Below are positions 29,235 to 38,790 of a stretch of 64,000 nucleotides of DNA, piece by piece. A program made the translations under genes and the position numbers. Positions within the stretch are counted from its first letter, which is position 1. Every line of letters begins with the position of its first letter. Where the stretch lies: positions 1 through 64,000 of the forward strand of contig CAJXQM010000009.1 in NCBI GenBank assembly GCA_913058145.1, read 5' to 3'. The stretch is from an uncultured Colwellia sp. (GTDB lineage Bacteria; Pseudomonadota; Gammaproteobacteria; Enterobacterales; Alteromonadaceae). The notes beneath the pieces are model-generated. The model had not been told where the DNA came from. It was given only the letters and a program-made list of their open reading frames with translations, and did not search any database.

Positions 29235-29861
29235 ATGGTAAAGAAAAAACATACCAATAGTTCACAACGTTGGCTTGATGAACATTTTGAAGATGAATAT
29301 GTTAAAAAAGCTAAAAAGCTTGGTTTACGTTCACGTGCTGTCTTTAAAATTGAAGAAATAAATAATAAAGACAAACTGATTAAACCAGGCATGAAAGTTG
29401 TTGACTTAGGCGCAGCCCCTGGGGGATGGTCTGAATATGCTGTCAAGGCTGTAGGTGATAAAGGGCAGGTGATTGCCTGTGATATTTTGCCTATGGATGC
29501 TATCGCCGGCGTTGACTTTTTAGAGGGCGATTTTCGTGAAGATGTGGTTCTAGACGCATTACTACAACGTATTAACGGAAAAAATATTGATGTTGTTATG
29601 TCAGATATGGCGGCAAATATGACAGGTAATGAAAGTGCTGATTCAGCGCGTAGTATGTATTTAGTCGAATTAGCCTTGGAAATGTGTCATCAGGTATTAA
29701 AACCTAATGGTGCTTTTGTTGTTAAGGTATTCCAAGGTGCTGGCTTTGAAGACTTTATGAAAGCACTGCGAACTGTCTTTAAAAACGTTAAAACTCGCAA
29801 ACCAGAGTCATCCAGAGCTCGTTCTCGTGAAGTTTATCTAGTGGCGACCAATTTTAAATAA
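29235..29861 (+). CDS. rlmE: 23S rRNA 2'-O-ribose U2552 methyltransferase
   Basis: RlmE (FtsJ/RrmJ) methylates U2552 in the A loop of 23S rRNA. The 208-residue protein contains the SAM-binding motif [15 protein letters not shown], the second acidic motif ([17 protein letters not shown]) and [14 protein letters not shown]. The catalytic K-D-K-E pattern is consistent with K39-region [11 protein letters not shown] in SDMA, K in VVKVF and E in the C-terminal [13 protein letters not shown]. It is followed by ftsH, as in E. coli. Confidence 0.97.
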   Translation: MVKKKHTNSSQRWLDEHFEDEYVKKAKKLGLRSRAVFKIEEINNKDKLIKPGMKVVDLGAAPGGWSEYAVKAVGDKGQVIACDILPMDAIAGVDFLEGDFREDVVLDALLQRINGKNIDVVMSDMAANMTGNESADSARSMYLVELALEMCHQVLKPNGAFVVKVFQGAGFEDFMKALRTVFKNVKTRKPESSRARSREVYLVATNFK

Positions 29862-30008
29862 CTGTTTGTCATTGGAACGAAGAGATATTATGTTACCAGT
29901 TGTAAATTGTGACTAAAGTTAAATGGCTACTGCCCTTGAATTATAGTAAATTAGTCACAATAAAGTTTTACAGTATTATTTTAATAAATTTATTAACCCA
30001 AAGAGGTC

Positions 30009-31973
30009 ATGAAGTTGAGTGATATGGCAAAAAATATTATTTTATGGTTAGTTATAGCCGTTGTTCTAATGTCTGTTTTTCAGAGCTTTTCTCCTAATAC
30101 AGCCACTGAAAAAGAAACAGATTACACACAATTTATTACCGAGGTACGCCAAGGGCAGATTCGTGATGCAAATGTTGATAGGAATGGCATTATTACGGGT
30201 GAAAAACGTAGTGGCGAAAGCTATCAAACCGTTATTCCTGGTGGTTATGATCGTGACTTGATTAATGATTTAGTGAAACAAGGGGTCCGCGCAAAGGGTA
30301 AGCTTCCAGAAGAAACTAGTTTCTTAACCACTATTTTTGTTTCTTGGTTTCCGATGATATTACTCATTGGCGTATGGATTTTCTTTATGCGTAATATGCA
30401 AGGCGGTGGTGGCAAAGGTGCTATGTCTTTTGGTAAATCTAAGGCGCGTCAATTAAGTGAAGACCAAATAAAAACAACTTTTGCTGATGTTGCCGGTTGT
30501 GATGAAGCCAAAGAAGATGTGGCCGAATTGGTTGATTACTTAAGAGAGCCAACAAAATTCCAAAAGTTAGGTGGTCGCATTCCATCGGGTATTTTATTGG
30601 TGGGTCAGCCAGGTACAGGTAAAACGCTATTAGCAAAAGCCATTGCGGGTGAAGCAAAAGTACCCTTTTTTACTATTTCAGGTTCAGACTTTGTCGAAAT
30701 GTTTGTCGGTGTTGGTGCTTCGCGTGTTCGAGATATGTTTGAACAAGCAAAAAAAGCCGCCCCTTGTATTATATTTATTGATGAAATTGATGCAGTAGGT
30801 CGTCAACGTGGAGCCGGAATGGGTGGTGGTCACGATGAACGTGAACAAACCTTGAACCAAATGTTAGTAGAAATGGATGGTTTTGAAGGCAATGAAGGCG
30901 TTATTGTTATTGCTGCCACTAACCGTCCTGATGTATTAGATCCTGCATTATTACGTCCAGGTCGATTTGACCGTCAAGTAACGGTAGGTTTACCTGATAT
31001 CCGTGGTCGTGAACAAATACTAAAAGTGCATATGCGTAAAGTTCCTTTAGGGGACGATGTGAAACCCGAAGTTATAGCGCGTGGTACTCCTGGTTTTTCT
31101 GGTGCTGATTTAGCTAACTTAGTTAATGAAGCCGCATTATGTTCTGCTCGTACATCACGTCGTGTTGTCGGTATGCATGAGTTTGATGCAGCTAAAGATA
31201 AGATCATGATGGGTTCTGAGCGTAAATCAATGGTGATGTCAGAGTCTGAAAAAGAAATGACTGCATACCACGAAGCAGGTCATGCACTTATTGGCCGATT
31301 AGTGCCAGATCATGATCCAGTATACAAAGTAAGTATTATTCCACGTGGTCGCGCATTGGGTGTAACAATGTACTTACCAGAACAAGATAGATTCAGCCAT
31401 TCTAAGCAGCATTTAGAAAGCAATATCTCGTCTTTATACGGTGGTCGTATTGCCGAAGACGTTATTTACGGTAGTGATAAAGTATCCACTGGTGCATCAA
31501 ATGATATCGAACGTGCAACTAACATTGCTCGTAAAATGGTTACTCAATGGGGACTTTCTGAAAAGTTGGGTCCTATGCTTTTTGCTGAAGAAGAAGGTGA
31601 AGTATTCTTAGGACGTACCTCGTCTAAGTCGCTACATATGTCAGATGAAACAGCAAAACTAATTGATGAAGAAATTAAAAGGCTAATTGCTCGTAACTAC
31701 GACCGTGCAGAAACATTAATAAAAGATAATCTAGATATCTTGCATGCGATGAAAGATGCGCTAATGAAATATGAGACTATTGATGCGTTGCAAATTGATG
31801 ATTTGATGGCTAGAACTGATGTTCGTAAACCTGCTGGTTGGGATGAATATGGATCAAGTTCAAGCAGTAATTCAAGCAATGGTGATGATAGTTCAGCTAA
31901 AAAAGAAGATAGCGTGAAAGATAAACCAAGCCCTGATTTGTCAGAGCCAAGTGGTGATACACCAGCTAAATAA
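30009..31973 (+). CDS. ftsH: ATP-dependent zinc metalloprotease FtsH
   Basis: A membrane-anchored AAA+ protease degrading misfolded membrane proteins and regulators such as LpxC. Two N-terminal membrane spans (about residues 9-27 and 101-121) flank the periplasmic part. Walker A GQPGTGKT is at residues 199-206, Walker [12 protein letters not shown] follows, then the second region of homology with [20 protein letters not shown], and zinc motif HEAGH at 421-425. The C-terminal tail is Ser/Asp/Lys-rich and low-complexity ([13 protein letters not shown]). AGAGG precedes the ATG. Length (654) is normal. Confidence 0.98.
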   Translation: MKLSDMAKNIILWLVIAVVLMSVFQSFSPNTATEKETDYTQFITEVRQGQIRDANVDRNGIITGEKRSGESYQTVIPGGYDRDLINDLVKQGVRAKGKLPEETSFLTTIFVSWFPMILLIGVWIFFMRNMQGGGGKGAMSFGKSKARQLSEDQIKTTFADVAGCDEAKEDVAELVDYLREPTKFQKLGGRIPSGILLVGQPGTGKTLLAKAIAGEAKVPFFTISGSDFVEMFVGVGASRVRDMFEQAKKAAPCIIFIDEIDAVGRQRGAGMGGGHDEREQTLNQMLVEMDGFEGNEGVIVIAATNRPDVLDPALLRPGRFDRQVTVGLPDIRGREQILKVHMRKVPLGDDVKPEVIARGTPGFSGADLANLVNEAALCSARTSRRVVGMHEFDAAKDKIMMGSERKSMVMSESEKEMTAYHEAGHALIGRLVPDHDPVYKVSIIPRGRALGVTMYLPEQDRFSHSKQHLESNISSLYGGRIAEDVIYGSDKVSTGASNDIERATNIARKMVTQWGLSEKLGPMLFAEEEGEVFLGRTSSKSLHMSDETAKLIDEEIKRLIARNYDRAETLIKDNLDILHAMKDALMKYETIDALQIDDLMARTDVRKPAGWDEYGSSSSSNSSNGDDSSAKKEDSVKDKPSPDLSEPSGDTPAK

Positions 31974-32018
31974 TAAAAATTTGTTATGTCAAATATTTAC
32001 TACAAATAGTAAATAAAT

Positions 32019-32056
32019 AAAACCTCTATGTTTAGTACAAACATCGAGGTTTTATT
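32019..32056 (+). terminator. terminator after ftsH
   Basis: A 15-base-pair stem with one mismatch (32019-32033 with 32039-32053), a 5-base loop and a TTTTATT tail, 45 bases after the ftsH stop. It would separate ftsH from folP transcription at least partly. Confidence 0.85.
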
Positions 32057-32083
32057 GTATTAAACCTTTTATAAAATTAAATT

Positions 32084-32935
32084 ATGATGTCAAAATTTAT
32101 ACAAACAAAATTTCCTAGATCAACACAAAATGATTTAAATAAAGTTAACGTGATGGGAATATTAAACGTTACGCCAGACTCTTTTTCTGATGGTGGACAA
32201 TTTTCTTGTTTTGATAGTGCGTTAAAACAAGTAGAGAAAATGATTGATAATGGTGTCGATATTATTGATATCGGTGGAGAATCAACACGCCCAGGTGCTG
32301 CTGAAGTTAGTGTACAAGATGAAATAGTTCGTGTAATCCCATTACTTAAAGCAATCAAGTCACGTTTTGATATCAATGTTTCTATCGATACTTCAAAATC
32401 GGAAGTAATGAGCGAAGCCATTATTTATGGTGCTGATATGATTAATGATGTTCGCGCTTTGCAAAATAAAGGCTGCCTTGAGGTTGTTGCTCAAAGCAAT
32501 ATAGATGTATGCCTTATGCACATGCAAGGCATGCCTCGCACGATGCAAGAACAGCCACAATACAATGATATTATTGATGATATACTTGGTTTTTTTACAC
32601 AGCGCATCCATTGTTGTGAACAAGCGGGCATCACTAAAAAACGATTGGTGTTAGACCCCGGTTTTGGTTTTGGTAAAACATTAGCACACAATTATGAAGT
32701 GCTAGCCCAGTTTGCTCAGTTTAAATCTTTAGGTTTACCTGTATTAGCAGGAATTTCACGTAAATCAATGATAGGAAGTTTATTGAATAGAGAGGTGCAT
32801 GAACGCTTAGCCGGTAGTTTGGCCGCGGCAATCGTTGCCATTCAACAGGGTGCTAATATTATACGAGTTCATGATGTACAGGAAAGTGTGGATGCAATAA
32901 ATATTTTAAAAGCGGTTGCTCAATATAAAATATAA
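32084..32935 (+). CDS. folP: dihydropteroate synthase
   Basis: FolP condenses 6-hydroxymethyl-dihydropterin pyrophosphate with p-aminobenzoate in folate synthesis and is the sulfonamide target. Motifs in order: MGILNVTPDSFSDGG, DIIDIGGESTRPGA, VSIDTSKSEV, MINDVRAL, CLMHMQGMPRTMQ, LDPGFGFGKT, LAGISRKSMIG and RVHDV. Two adjacent ATGs (32084, 32087) are possible starts. Length (283) is normal. glmM follows 49 bases downstream. Confidence 0.97.
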   Translation: MMSKFIQTKFPRSTQNDLNKVNVMGILNVTPDSFSDGGQFSCFDSALKQVEKMIDNGVDIIDIGGESTRPGAAEVSVQDEIVRVIPLLKAIKSRFDINVSIDTSKSEVMSEAIIYGADMINDVRALQNKGCLEVVAQSNIDVCLMHMQGMPRTMQEQPQYNDIIDDILGFFTQRIHCCEQAGITKKRLVLDPGFGFGKTLAHNYEVLAQFAQFKSLGLPVLAGISRKSMIGSLLNREVHERLAGSLAAAIVAIQQGANIIRVHDVQESVDAINILKAVAQYKI

Positions 32936-32984
32936 ATATTAAAGCTCAACACTTTAATTAGAGATAAAAAGTAAGGAATGGAAG

Positions 32985-34322
32985 ATGTCTAGTCGTAAAT
33001 ATTTTGGTACCGATGGAATACGTGGTTTAGTGGGGCAATATCCCGTTACTCCAGAGTTTGTTATGAAATTAGGCTATGCTGCTGGTAAAGTCTTAGCGGC
33101 ACAAGGGACAAAAAAAGTATTAATTGGTAAAGATACACGTATTTCCGGTTATATGCTTGAATCGGCGCTTGAGGCGGGCTTCTCTGCTGCAGGTATTGAT
33201 ATCGGTTTACTTGGGCCAATGCCTACACCCGGTATTGCCTATTTAACCAAAACATTTCGTGCTGAAGCCGGTATTGTTATTAGTGCTTCTCATAACCCTT
33301 TTTATGATAATGGCATTAAATTTTTCTCACAAGACGGTCAGAAATTACCTGATGATGTAGAAATGGCCATTGAAGCTGAATTAGATAAGCCTATGGGCTG
33401 TGTGGAATCAGGTCATTTAGGTAAAGCAAATCGGATTGAAGATGCAGCAGGTCGATATATCGAATTTTGTAAAAGTAATTTTCCAAGCCAGCTATCTTTG
33501 CAAAACCTCACCATAGTGGTTGATTGTGCTCACGGTGCAACTTACCATATTGCGCCGAATGTTTTTCGCGAATTAGGCGCCACTGTGATTGAAGTGGGCA
33601 CATCACCTAATGGGACTAATATTAATGACGGCTGCGGTGCAACCTCAATGGCGATGATAAAGGCTGCGGTGATAGAGCATAAAGCTGATTTAGGCATAGC
33701 GCTTGATGGTGACGGTGATCGTTTAATGATGGTTGATCACACCGGGTATGTTATTGATGGTGATGAAGCTGTTTATATTATTGCATGTAATGATTTAAGA
33801 ACAGGTAACTTGCAAGGTGGTGTTGTCGGTACCTTGATGAGTAATATGGGCCTTGAATTAGCGTTAGAAAAGCTTGAGATACCCTTCGCTCGTAGTAATG
33901 TTGGTGATAGATATGTTATGCAAATGCTCAGAGAAAAAGGTTGGAAATTAGGGGCTGAAAATTCTGGACATATTATTAATTTAAATCACACCTCTACAGG
34001 GGATGGTATTATTGCCGCACTTAACGTATTAACGGCTGTTTGTCAGCGCAATGAATCGTTATTTGATTTACGTCAAGGCATGACTATGCTACCTCAACTT
34101 CTCGTTAATGTACGTTTTTCTGGTGGTAATGACCCTATCAATGCACCAAGTGTTCAAGCTTGTGTTGATAAGGTGAGTAGTCAGTTATCGGGTCGAGGTA
34201 GAGTGTTGTTACGTAAATCTGGTACAGAGCCGTTAATACGGGTAATGGTAGAAGGTCCTGAACTTGATGAAGTTACTCGCTTAGCACACGAAATTGCTGA
34301 TTCAGTGAAGTTAGCAAGTTAA
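32985..34322 (+). CDS. glmM: phosphoglucosamine mutase
   Basis: GlmM converts glucosamine-6-phosphate to glucosamine-1-phosphate for UDP-GlcNAc synthesis. The phosphoserine is S102 in [17 protein letters not shown], metal binding is by DGDGDR ([16 protein letters not shown]), the sugar loop is GAENSGHI, and the phosphate-binding [14 protein letters not shown] is near the C-terminus. Start [14 protein letters not shown] matches the family, with AAGGAATGG upstream. The folP-glmM order is conserved. Length 445. Confidence 0.98.
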   Translation: MSSRKYFGTDGIRGLVGQYPVTPEFVMKLGYAAGKVLAAQGTKKVLIGKDTRISGYMLESALEAGFSAAGIDIGLLGPMPTPGIAYLTKTFRAEAGIVISASHNPFYDNGIKFFSQDGQKLPDDVEMAIEAELDKPMGCVESGHLGKANRIEDAAGRYIEFCKSNFPSQLSLQNLTIVVDCAHGATYHIAPNVFRELGATVIEVGTSPNGTNINDGCGATSMAMIKAAVIEHKADLGIALDGDGDRLMMVDHTGYVIDGDEAVYIIACNDLRTGNLQGGVVGTLMSNMGLELALEKLEIPFARSNVGDRYVMQMLREKGWKLGAENSGHIINLNHTSTGDGIIAALNVLTAVCQRNESLFDLRQGMTMLPQLLVNVRFSGGNDPINAPSVQACVDKVSSQLSGRGRVLLRKSGTEPLIRVMVEGPELDEVTRLAHEIADSVKLAS

Positions 34323-34497
34323 CAAGTGTTATTGTTTTAATTTTTTATGTTGGAAAAAACAGCAGTTGAGTAAGATATTAACGGAAAGTTGATTGATTTT
34401 AACTTATCACTTGTAACTTAATCCTATGTTGGTTAATATCTCGCGGCTTTATTTTACAATTTTATAATGTGTTGAAGAATAGCAAGGGGAATAAAAA

Positions 34498-35268
34498 ATG
34501 GCTAGACGTGCAATCGTTGCAGCTAACTGGAAAATGAATGGCGGCTTAGCGTTAATAAATACGATAGTTGATGGCTTAACATCTGTTGAACTTCAAGAAA
34601 ATGTTGATATAGTTATTTGCCCAAGTTTCCCTTTTCTCTCTGAACTTGCTTCTCAGGCGAAAATTAATAAATTAGATAATCCGATCTATGTCGGTGCTCA
34701 AAATGTAAGTGCCCATGATAGTGGTGCCTATACTGGAGAAGTTTCTACACAAATGTTGCAGGAATTATCTGTAGAATTTGTTATTATAGGTCACTCTGAA
34801 CGTCGAAGTTATTATAAAGAGACTTCTACGCAAATTGCTCATAAAGTGGATGCTGCACTAAAAGCAGGCTTAACACCTATTTTATGTATTGGTGAAAGCG
34901 AGGCAGAGCGAATCGCAGAGCAAACAGAAATAGTCTTAGCATCACAATTACAACCCGTAATTGATGAAGTAGGTATTGAAAAATTTATTGATGTTGTTAT
35001 TGCCTATGAGCCAGTTTGGGCAATAGGTACAGGTAAAACAGCATCAAGCGAGATGGCACAAGAAACACATAAATTTATTCGCCAATTTTTAGCTAAAGCT
35101 AATGAAAATGTGGCGACTAAAGTGCCTTTATTATACGGTGGCAGCGTGAATGCGTCGAACTGTGAAGACTTATTTGCACAAACTGATATAGACGGTGGTC
35201 TTATCGGTGGTGCTAGTTTACACGTTGAGCAATTTAAAAAGATTTGCTCAGCAGCTAAAGGAAAGTAA
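34498..35268 (+). CDS. tpiA: triosephosphate isomerase
   Basis: The glycolytic enzyme interconverting dihydroxyacetone phosphate and glyceraldehyde-3-phosphate. N-terminal AANWKMNG carries the catalytic lysine, IGHSERR the histidine, and AYEPVWAIGTGK the catalytic glutamate and flexible loop; GGSVNASN and GLIGGASL complete the phosphate site. 256 residues. AAGGGGA lies just before the ATG. Its place between glmM and secG is common in Alteromonadales and Pseudomonas but not in E. coli. Confidence 0.98.
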   Translation: MARRAIVAANWKMNGGLALINTIVDGLTSVELQENVDIVICPSFPFLSELASQAKINKLDNPIYVGAQNVSAHDSGAYTGEVSTQMLQELSVEFVIIGHSERRSYYKETSTQIAHKVDAALKAGLTPILCIGESEAERIAEQTEIVLASQLQPVIDEVGIEKFIDVVIAYEPVWAIGTGKTASSEMAQETHKFIRQFLAKANENVATKVPLLYGGSVNASNCEDLFAQTDIDGGLIGGASLHVEQFKKICSAAKGK

Positions 35269-35270
35269 AA

Positions 35271-35675
35271 ATGTTTTATCAAGTTTTAATTATTGCTTAT
35301 GTACTTATTGCCTTAACATTAATTGGTTTAGTGTTAATTCAGCAAGGTAAAGGGGCTGATATGGGCGCCTCTTTTGGTGCGGGATCTTCTGCTACTGTTT
35401 TTGGCTCTGGTGGCTCAGGTAATTTCTTAACTAAAGCGACTACTTGGCTAGCGGTTGCCTTTTTTGTTATTAGCTTAGTGTTAGGTAATTTAACGGCTAA
35501 TAAAACGAAAGCAGTTGATGAATGGAATAATTTAAGTACTCCAGTAAATGAACAAACAATTGCTACTGATGCTATTCCTGTTGAAAGTGCTGAGTCTACT
35601 ATCATTCAAAACAGTGATGTGCCAGCTTCTGATGCACCGGTTACAAAAAATGATGCTACCGATGTACCCAAGTAA
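35271..35675 (+). CDS. secG: Sec translocase subunit SecG
   Basis: A small inner-membrane subunit of the SecYEG channel. Two spans are visible (residues ~3-22 and ~52-72) around the conserved loop LIQQGKGADMGASFGAGSSATVFGSGG. The C-terminal tail, about 60 residues of polar Ser/Asp/Thr/Val sequence, is longer than in E. coli. It begins three bases after the tpiA stop, so the two are translationally linked, and is followed by tRNA-Leu as in many gammaproteobacteria. Confidence 0.95.
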   Translation: MFYQVLIIAYVLIALTLIGLVLIQQGKGADMGASFGAGSSATVFGSGGSGNFLTKATTWLAVAFFVISLVLGNLTANKTKAVDEWNNLSTPVNEQTIATDAIPVESAESTIIQNSDVPASDAPVTKNDATDVPK

Positions 35676-35747
35676 TTTAATTTAGCTGATTAACCTCAAT
35701 ATTAGCAAAATAACTTACAAGTTCAGACAGTTTATATTTAACAGTGC

Positions 35748-35832
35748 GCGGATGTGGCGGAATTGGTAGACGCGTCAGCTTGAGGGGCTGGTGACTTAGG
35801 TCGTGGGGGTTCAAGTCCCCCCATCCGCACCA
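35748..35832 (+). tRNA. tRNA-Leu (GAG) with encoded CCA
   Basis: Acceptor GCGGATG (35748) pairs with CATCCGC. The D-arm is GGAATTGGTAGAC, the anticodon loop CTTGAGG gives GAG, and the long variable arm is typical of class II tRNA. The T-arm has GGGGGTTCAAGTCCCCC and CCA is encoded (35830-35832). It follows secG. In many relatives rimP-nusA-infB come next; here they are missing and accessory genes begin, and the gene's 3' end is found again at 50.37 and 52.90 kb, which fits an integration site. Confidence 0.97.
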
Positions 35833-35841
35833 TTAAATATA
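35814..35841 (+). repeat. attachment-site-like copy 1 (3' end of tRNA-Leu)
   Basis: The segment covering the T-arm end, acceptor and ATTAAATATA tail recurs at 50367-50393 (one base deleted) and, for its last 21 bases, at 52896-52916 (one substitution). The copies are in direct orientation. tRNA 3' ends are the classic target of tyrosine integrases. Confidence 0.7.
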
Positions 35842-35925
35842 CTAAACAATCAATAACTTACAGGTGTTACGTTTTTATTTGGATCGTCACCGGATCTATT
35901 TGAATTGTTTTTTAATAATTAGCAC

Positions 35926-36039
35926 CTAAATACCTATTCGTAATACGCACTTTTTGTGCATTACACTATTATCATCGTATCTAGACCAATATGCTTTTTG
36001 CCAAAACCATATTTTCTTACCACAATTACAACACTTCAT
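35926..36039 (-). CDS. 37-residue zinc-finger-like small protein
   Basis: A short frame with a strong GAGGTG Shine-Dalgarno five bases before its ATG at 36039. The product begins MKCCNCGKKIWFWQKAYW and ends in a segment containing HKKCVL. It offers a CxxC pair (C3/C6) and an HxxC pair (H28/C31) spaced by 21 residues, the pattern of a treble-clef or half-LIM zinc site. Aromatic residues between the pairs suit a compact fold. It sits just downstream of tRNA-Leu on the opposite strand, at the edge of the island. I do not know a named family; the function is unknown. Confidence 0.55.
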   Translation of the reverse strand: MKCCNCGKKIWFWQKAYWSRYDDNSVMHKKCVLRIGI

Positions 36040-36335
36040 ACTCACCTCGATTTATTTCTAAGACTATTGTTCGTCATTTTCAACTTTGCTATCTCCTCTT
36101 TTTGATCAAAGATAATCTTGTTGAAAAAGATAAACAGAGTTCAGGTATAGGCACCCCGAGCAAGCTCACTTTCATCAAATATACTCAGGTAATATACGGT
36201 AATTATAGGCGGTGGTTGTACTAGATTGAAAAATATAGACTTTAATACGTCCCGCACAGTCTAATGCTTACTCTTTTCAAAAGCGAACTCGGTACGTTTA
36301 TATAGGTGTTACCGTTTTGTTTTTCGCGCAATAGA

Positions 36336-38690
36336 CTAGAAGCTATACATGCCTTGTAGTGTGAACGTTCTTGGGGGATCAATATGTTGAAAATAACTAC
36401 CGCTAAAACCTAGTCCGCCCAAAGGAACATCATTTCCCCATGAAAATGTTGTTTCATTAGTCATGTTTTTAGCTAATAGAGACAATGACCATATATTACT
36501 TACAGGCGTTAGGGATATTCCCCCATTTACTTTATAGAATCCGTTTTGAAAAAGGTTCAAGTCTAAATCATTAGCGATAGCATATTTATCTGAAGCATTG
36601 ATATCCAAATATGTTGTGAGGCGTAAACGACTCGATATTGCAAACTGATAACGGGCACTCGCATTGATAGACCATTTTGGTGAAAATTGTAGTGTTTTTC
36701 CTGATAAATCTTGTCGGCATGGTTGACCCGTAGGAGTCATAGATAATTGGGCGTCATTACATACAGCATCAATAAAACTATCATAGGTTGCATCTAAATA
36801 AACAATGGCAGTGGATATAGATAAGTCATCAGTTAGTGATAAAGCTAACTCAAGTTCCACCCCTTGAGTAATAGCTGTAGCTGCATTACCCACAATAAAA
36901 CAGCAGTTTCCATCAAAGGAACTCACTTGTAAATCTTCAAAGTCACTCCTAAATATAGCGAGATTAAGTTGTCCTTGTTGCTGCCAAAAAGAAGATTTTA
37001 GCCCTAACTCATAAGCAATAACTTTTTCGTCTTCAAATATTGCATTTTCAACACTTGCTAATGCATTGTTTTCATCAAACCCCCCTGATTTCGAGCCATT
37101 ACTAATATTTCCGTATAGAAAGTCTACGTTAGATAATTGATATTGAATGCCAATGTGAGCAGACCAATGCTGTTCTTTACGTGTTGGATTGAAATTAGGA
37201 GTATCCTTATTAAAAACAATACTATTCATTATGTTAAGTACATCAGAGCTATAAATATAACTTAAAAAGGGATCAGCTTCATCCATAAAGAGCTTACCTG
37301 AATACTGACTTTTCAAAATATACTTTTCTTCATCAGTAAACCGAATTCCGATCTGAGTGGTTATTTTTTCATTTAATTGAAAGTCAATATTGGCAAACGC
37401 AGAATAACTTTTTGTGGTTTGTTCAAACTGCCATGTTGATGTCATATCTAACATGCCAGGCGGTGTTGTTGAAGGAAATCCTAATAGGTTATATAAAATA
37501 CTCTCCGCAGGAGGTAAATTACTTAATTGAAGATCGAGTACACGGTCTGTATTCAGGTCATTCTTTTGATAATAAAAGCCTAAATCATAAGAGATTTTTT
37601 CATTGTTAATGGAACTTAAAATTAACTCTTGGCTGATCTGTTCATGTTTCTCAATACGTCCTTGTGCTAATAATTGCAGGGGGCTGTAATCTCCCCCTAA
37701 ATAATAAATAAAGTTATAACCATGCCAAGCAGTAATTGAACGCAAAAGGTGATTACTTGTTTGGTAATTAGCAGCCACCTGTACACGGTGACTATCGGTA
37801 TTGTCGTATTGTTTACTTCTATTTATTTGGCGATAACTTGGCCCAGTAATCGTTTGCTGAGATTTAGTATAATTTTTTTCTGCAGTGAAGTTATCATCGC
37901 CAAAGGTTTGATAAAAATAGTTAGCCGTTGGAGAGGCAATAGTGATCATATCGTTACGGCCTTGGGTATCATAGCTTTGTGTTTCTGCTATAAAGGAAAC
38001 ATCAAGCGCATTCGAAGCTTGCCACAATAGGTTTAGCCTTATTTGTCTGTTTTCATTTTTTGGCTCTGAATCGTTGAGAAAGGTGTTGTTTATGTAGCCA
38101 TCACTTTCGCTTATCCTAAGTGCTAATCTACCTTGAATATTATCGCTTAGAGAACCTGAGGTAATTGACGTTAATATGGTTTCTTTTAGCTCAGTTTCAT
38201 AACTATAAGCAAGTGAACTACTAAATTTTTTAGTTGGCATTGCTGATGTAATATTTATTGTACCCGCAATTGTATTTTTACCAAACAATGTTGATTGTGG
38301 CCCTTTATAAACCTCTACTTGGGTTACATCTAAAAAACCACTTCGGGCATGACGACCTCTGCCATAATAAACCCCATCAATGAACAGCCCTACAGATTGT
38401 TCAAAGCCATAATTAACACCAGAGCCAATACCGCGAATAAATAAATTAGTGCCTAAACCTGCCTCACCCACATGAATGCTAGGTACATAGCGTGCAACAT
38501 CTTCCAATTGGACCATATCTTGTTGATTGAGTTTATCTTGAGAAATTACGGTAACAGATGCAGGAGTCTCGTTTAAATAGATGGGAAGCTTTTTACTATT
38601 TATAACTATACGTTCTATTTCGGACGTACTAGCATAAAGTTCAAGTGAAAATATTGATACAATAAGAAGGAGGATACTAAAAAATCGCAT
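36336..38690 (-). CDS. TonB-dependent outer-membrane receptor
   Basis: A 784-residue outer-membrane transporter taking up a siderophore, vitamin or carbohydrate with TonB energy. After a signal peptide (to about LELYA, residue 21) comes the plug domain with TPASVTVISQDKLNQQDMVQ, NLFIRGIG, VYKGPQSTLFGKNTIAGTIN and then a 22-strand-type beta-barrel with many aromatic-ended strands, finishing in the terminal phenylalanine of TLQGMYSF. It is divergent from the sensor kinase gene, which suggests regulation by that system. The heptamer repeat (38693-38718) lies directly before its start codon. The ligand cannot be told from sequence. Confidence 0.93.
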   Translation of the reverse strand: MRFFSILLLIVSIFSLELYASTSEIERIVINSKKLPIYLNETPASVTVISQDKLNQQDMVQLEDVARYVPSIHVGEAGLGTNLFIRGIGSGVNYGFEQSVGLFIDGVYYGRGRHARSGFLDVTQVEVYKGPQSTLFGKNTIAGTINITSAMPTKKFSSSLAYSYETELKETILTSITSGSLSDNIQGRLALRISESDGYINNTFLNDSEPKNENRQIRLNLLWQASNALDVSFIAETQSYDTQGRNDMITIASPTANYFYQTFGDDNFTAEKNYTKSQQTITGPSYRQINRSKQYDNTDSHRVQVAANYQTSNHLLRSITAWHGYNFIYYLGGDYSPLQLLAQGRIEKHEQISQELILSSINNEKISYDLGFYYQKNDLNTDRVLDLQLSNLPPAESILYNLLGFPSTTPPGMLDMTSTWQFEQTTKSYSAFANIDFQLNEKITTQIGIRFTDEEKYILKSQYSGKLFMDEADPFLSYIYSSDVLNIMNSIVFNKDTPNFNPTRKEQHWSAHIGIQYQLSNVDFLYGNISNGSKSGGFDENNALASVENAIFEDEKVIAYELGLKSSFWQQQGQLNLAIFRSDFEDLQVSSFDGNCCFIVGNAATAITQGVELELALSLTDDLSISTAIVYLDATYDSFIDAVCNDAQLSMTPTGQPCRQDLSGKTLQFSPKWSINASARYQFAISSRLRLTTYLDINASDKYAIANDLDLNLFQNGFYKVNGGISLTPVSNIWSLSLLAKNMTNETTFSWGNDVPLGGLGFSGSYFQHIDPPRTFTLQGMYSF

Positions 38691-38692
38691 AG

Positions 38693-38718
38693 GAAATAAG
38701 AAATAAGAAATAAGAAAT
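38693..38718. repeat. heptanucleotide tandem repeat in front of the TonB receptor gene
   Basis: GAAATAA is repeated 3.7 times (plus strand), ending three bases before the ATG on the minus strand. In the TonB transcript it reads TTATTTC units in the leader or promoter. A change in copy number would alter promoter or ribosome-site spacing by 7 bases, a typical phase-variation arrangement. Confidence 0.8.
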
Positions 38719-38790
38719 ATGATAACTTATATTTATTAAAGAGCGTAATATATTATGTAAAATAGCGCCACGTTATTAAATGAGTTTTCA

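Noticed and set aside
35991-36224. 77-residue plus-strand frame after tRNA-Leu
   Set aside because: It is antisense to the better-supported 37-residue zinc-finger-like gene, has no Shine-Dalgarno and has an unlikely amino-acid composition.
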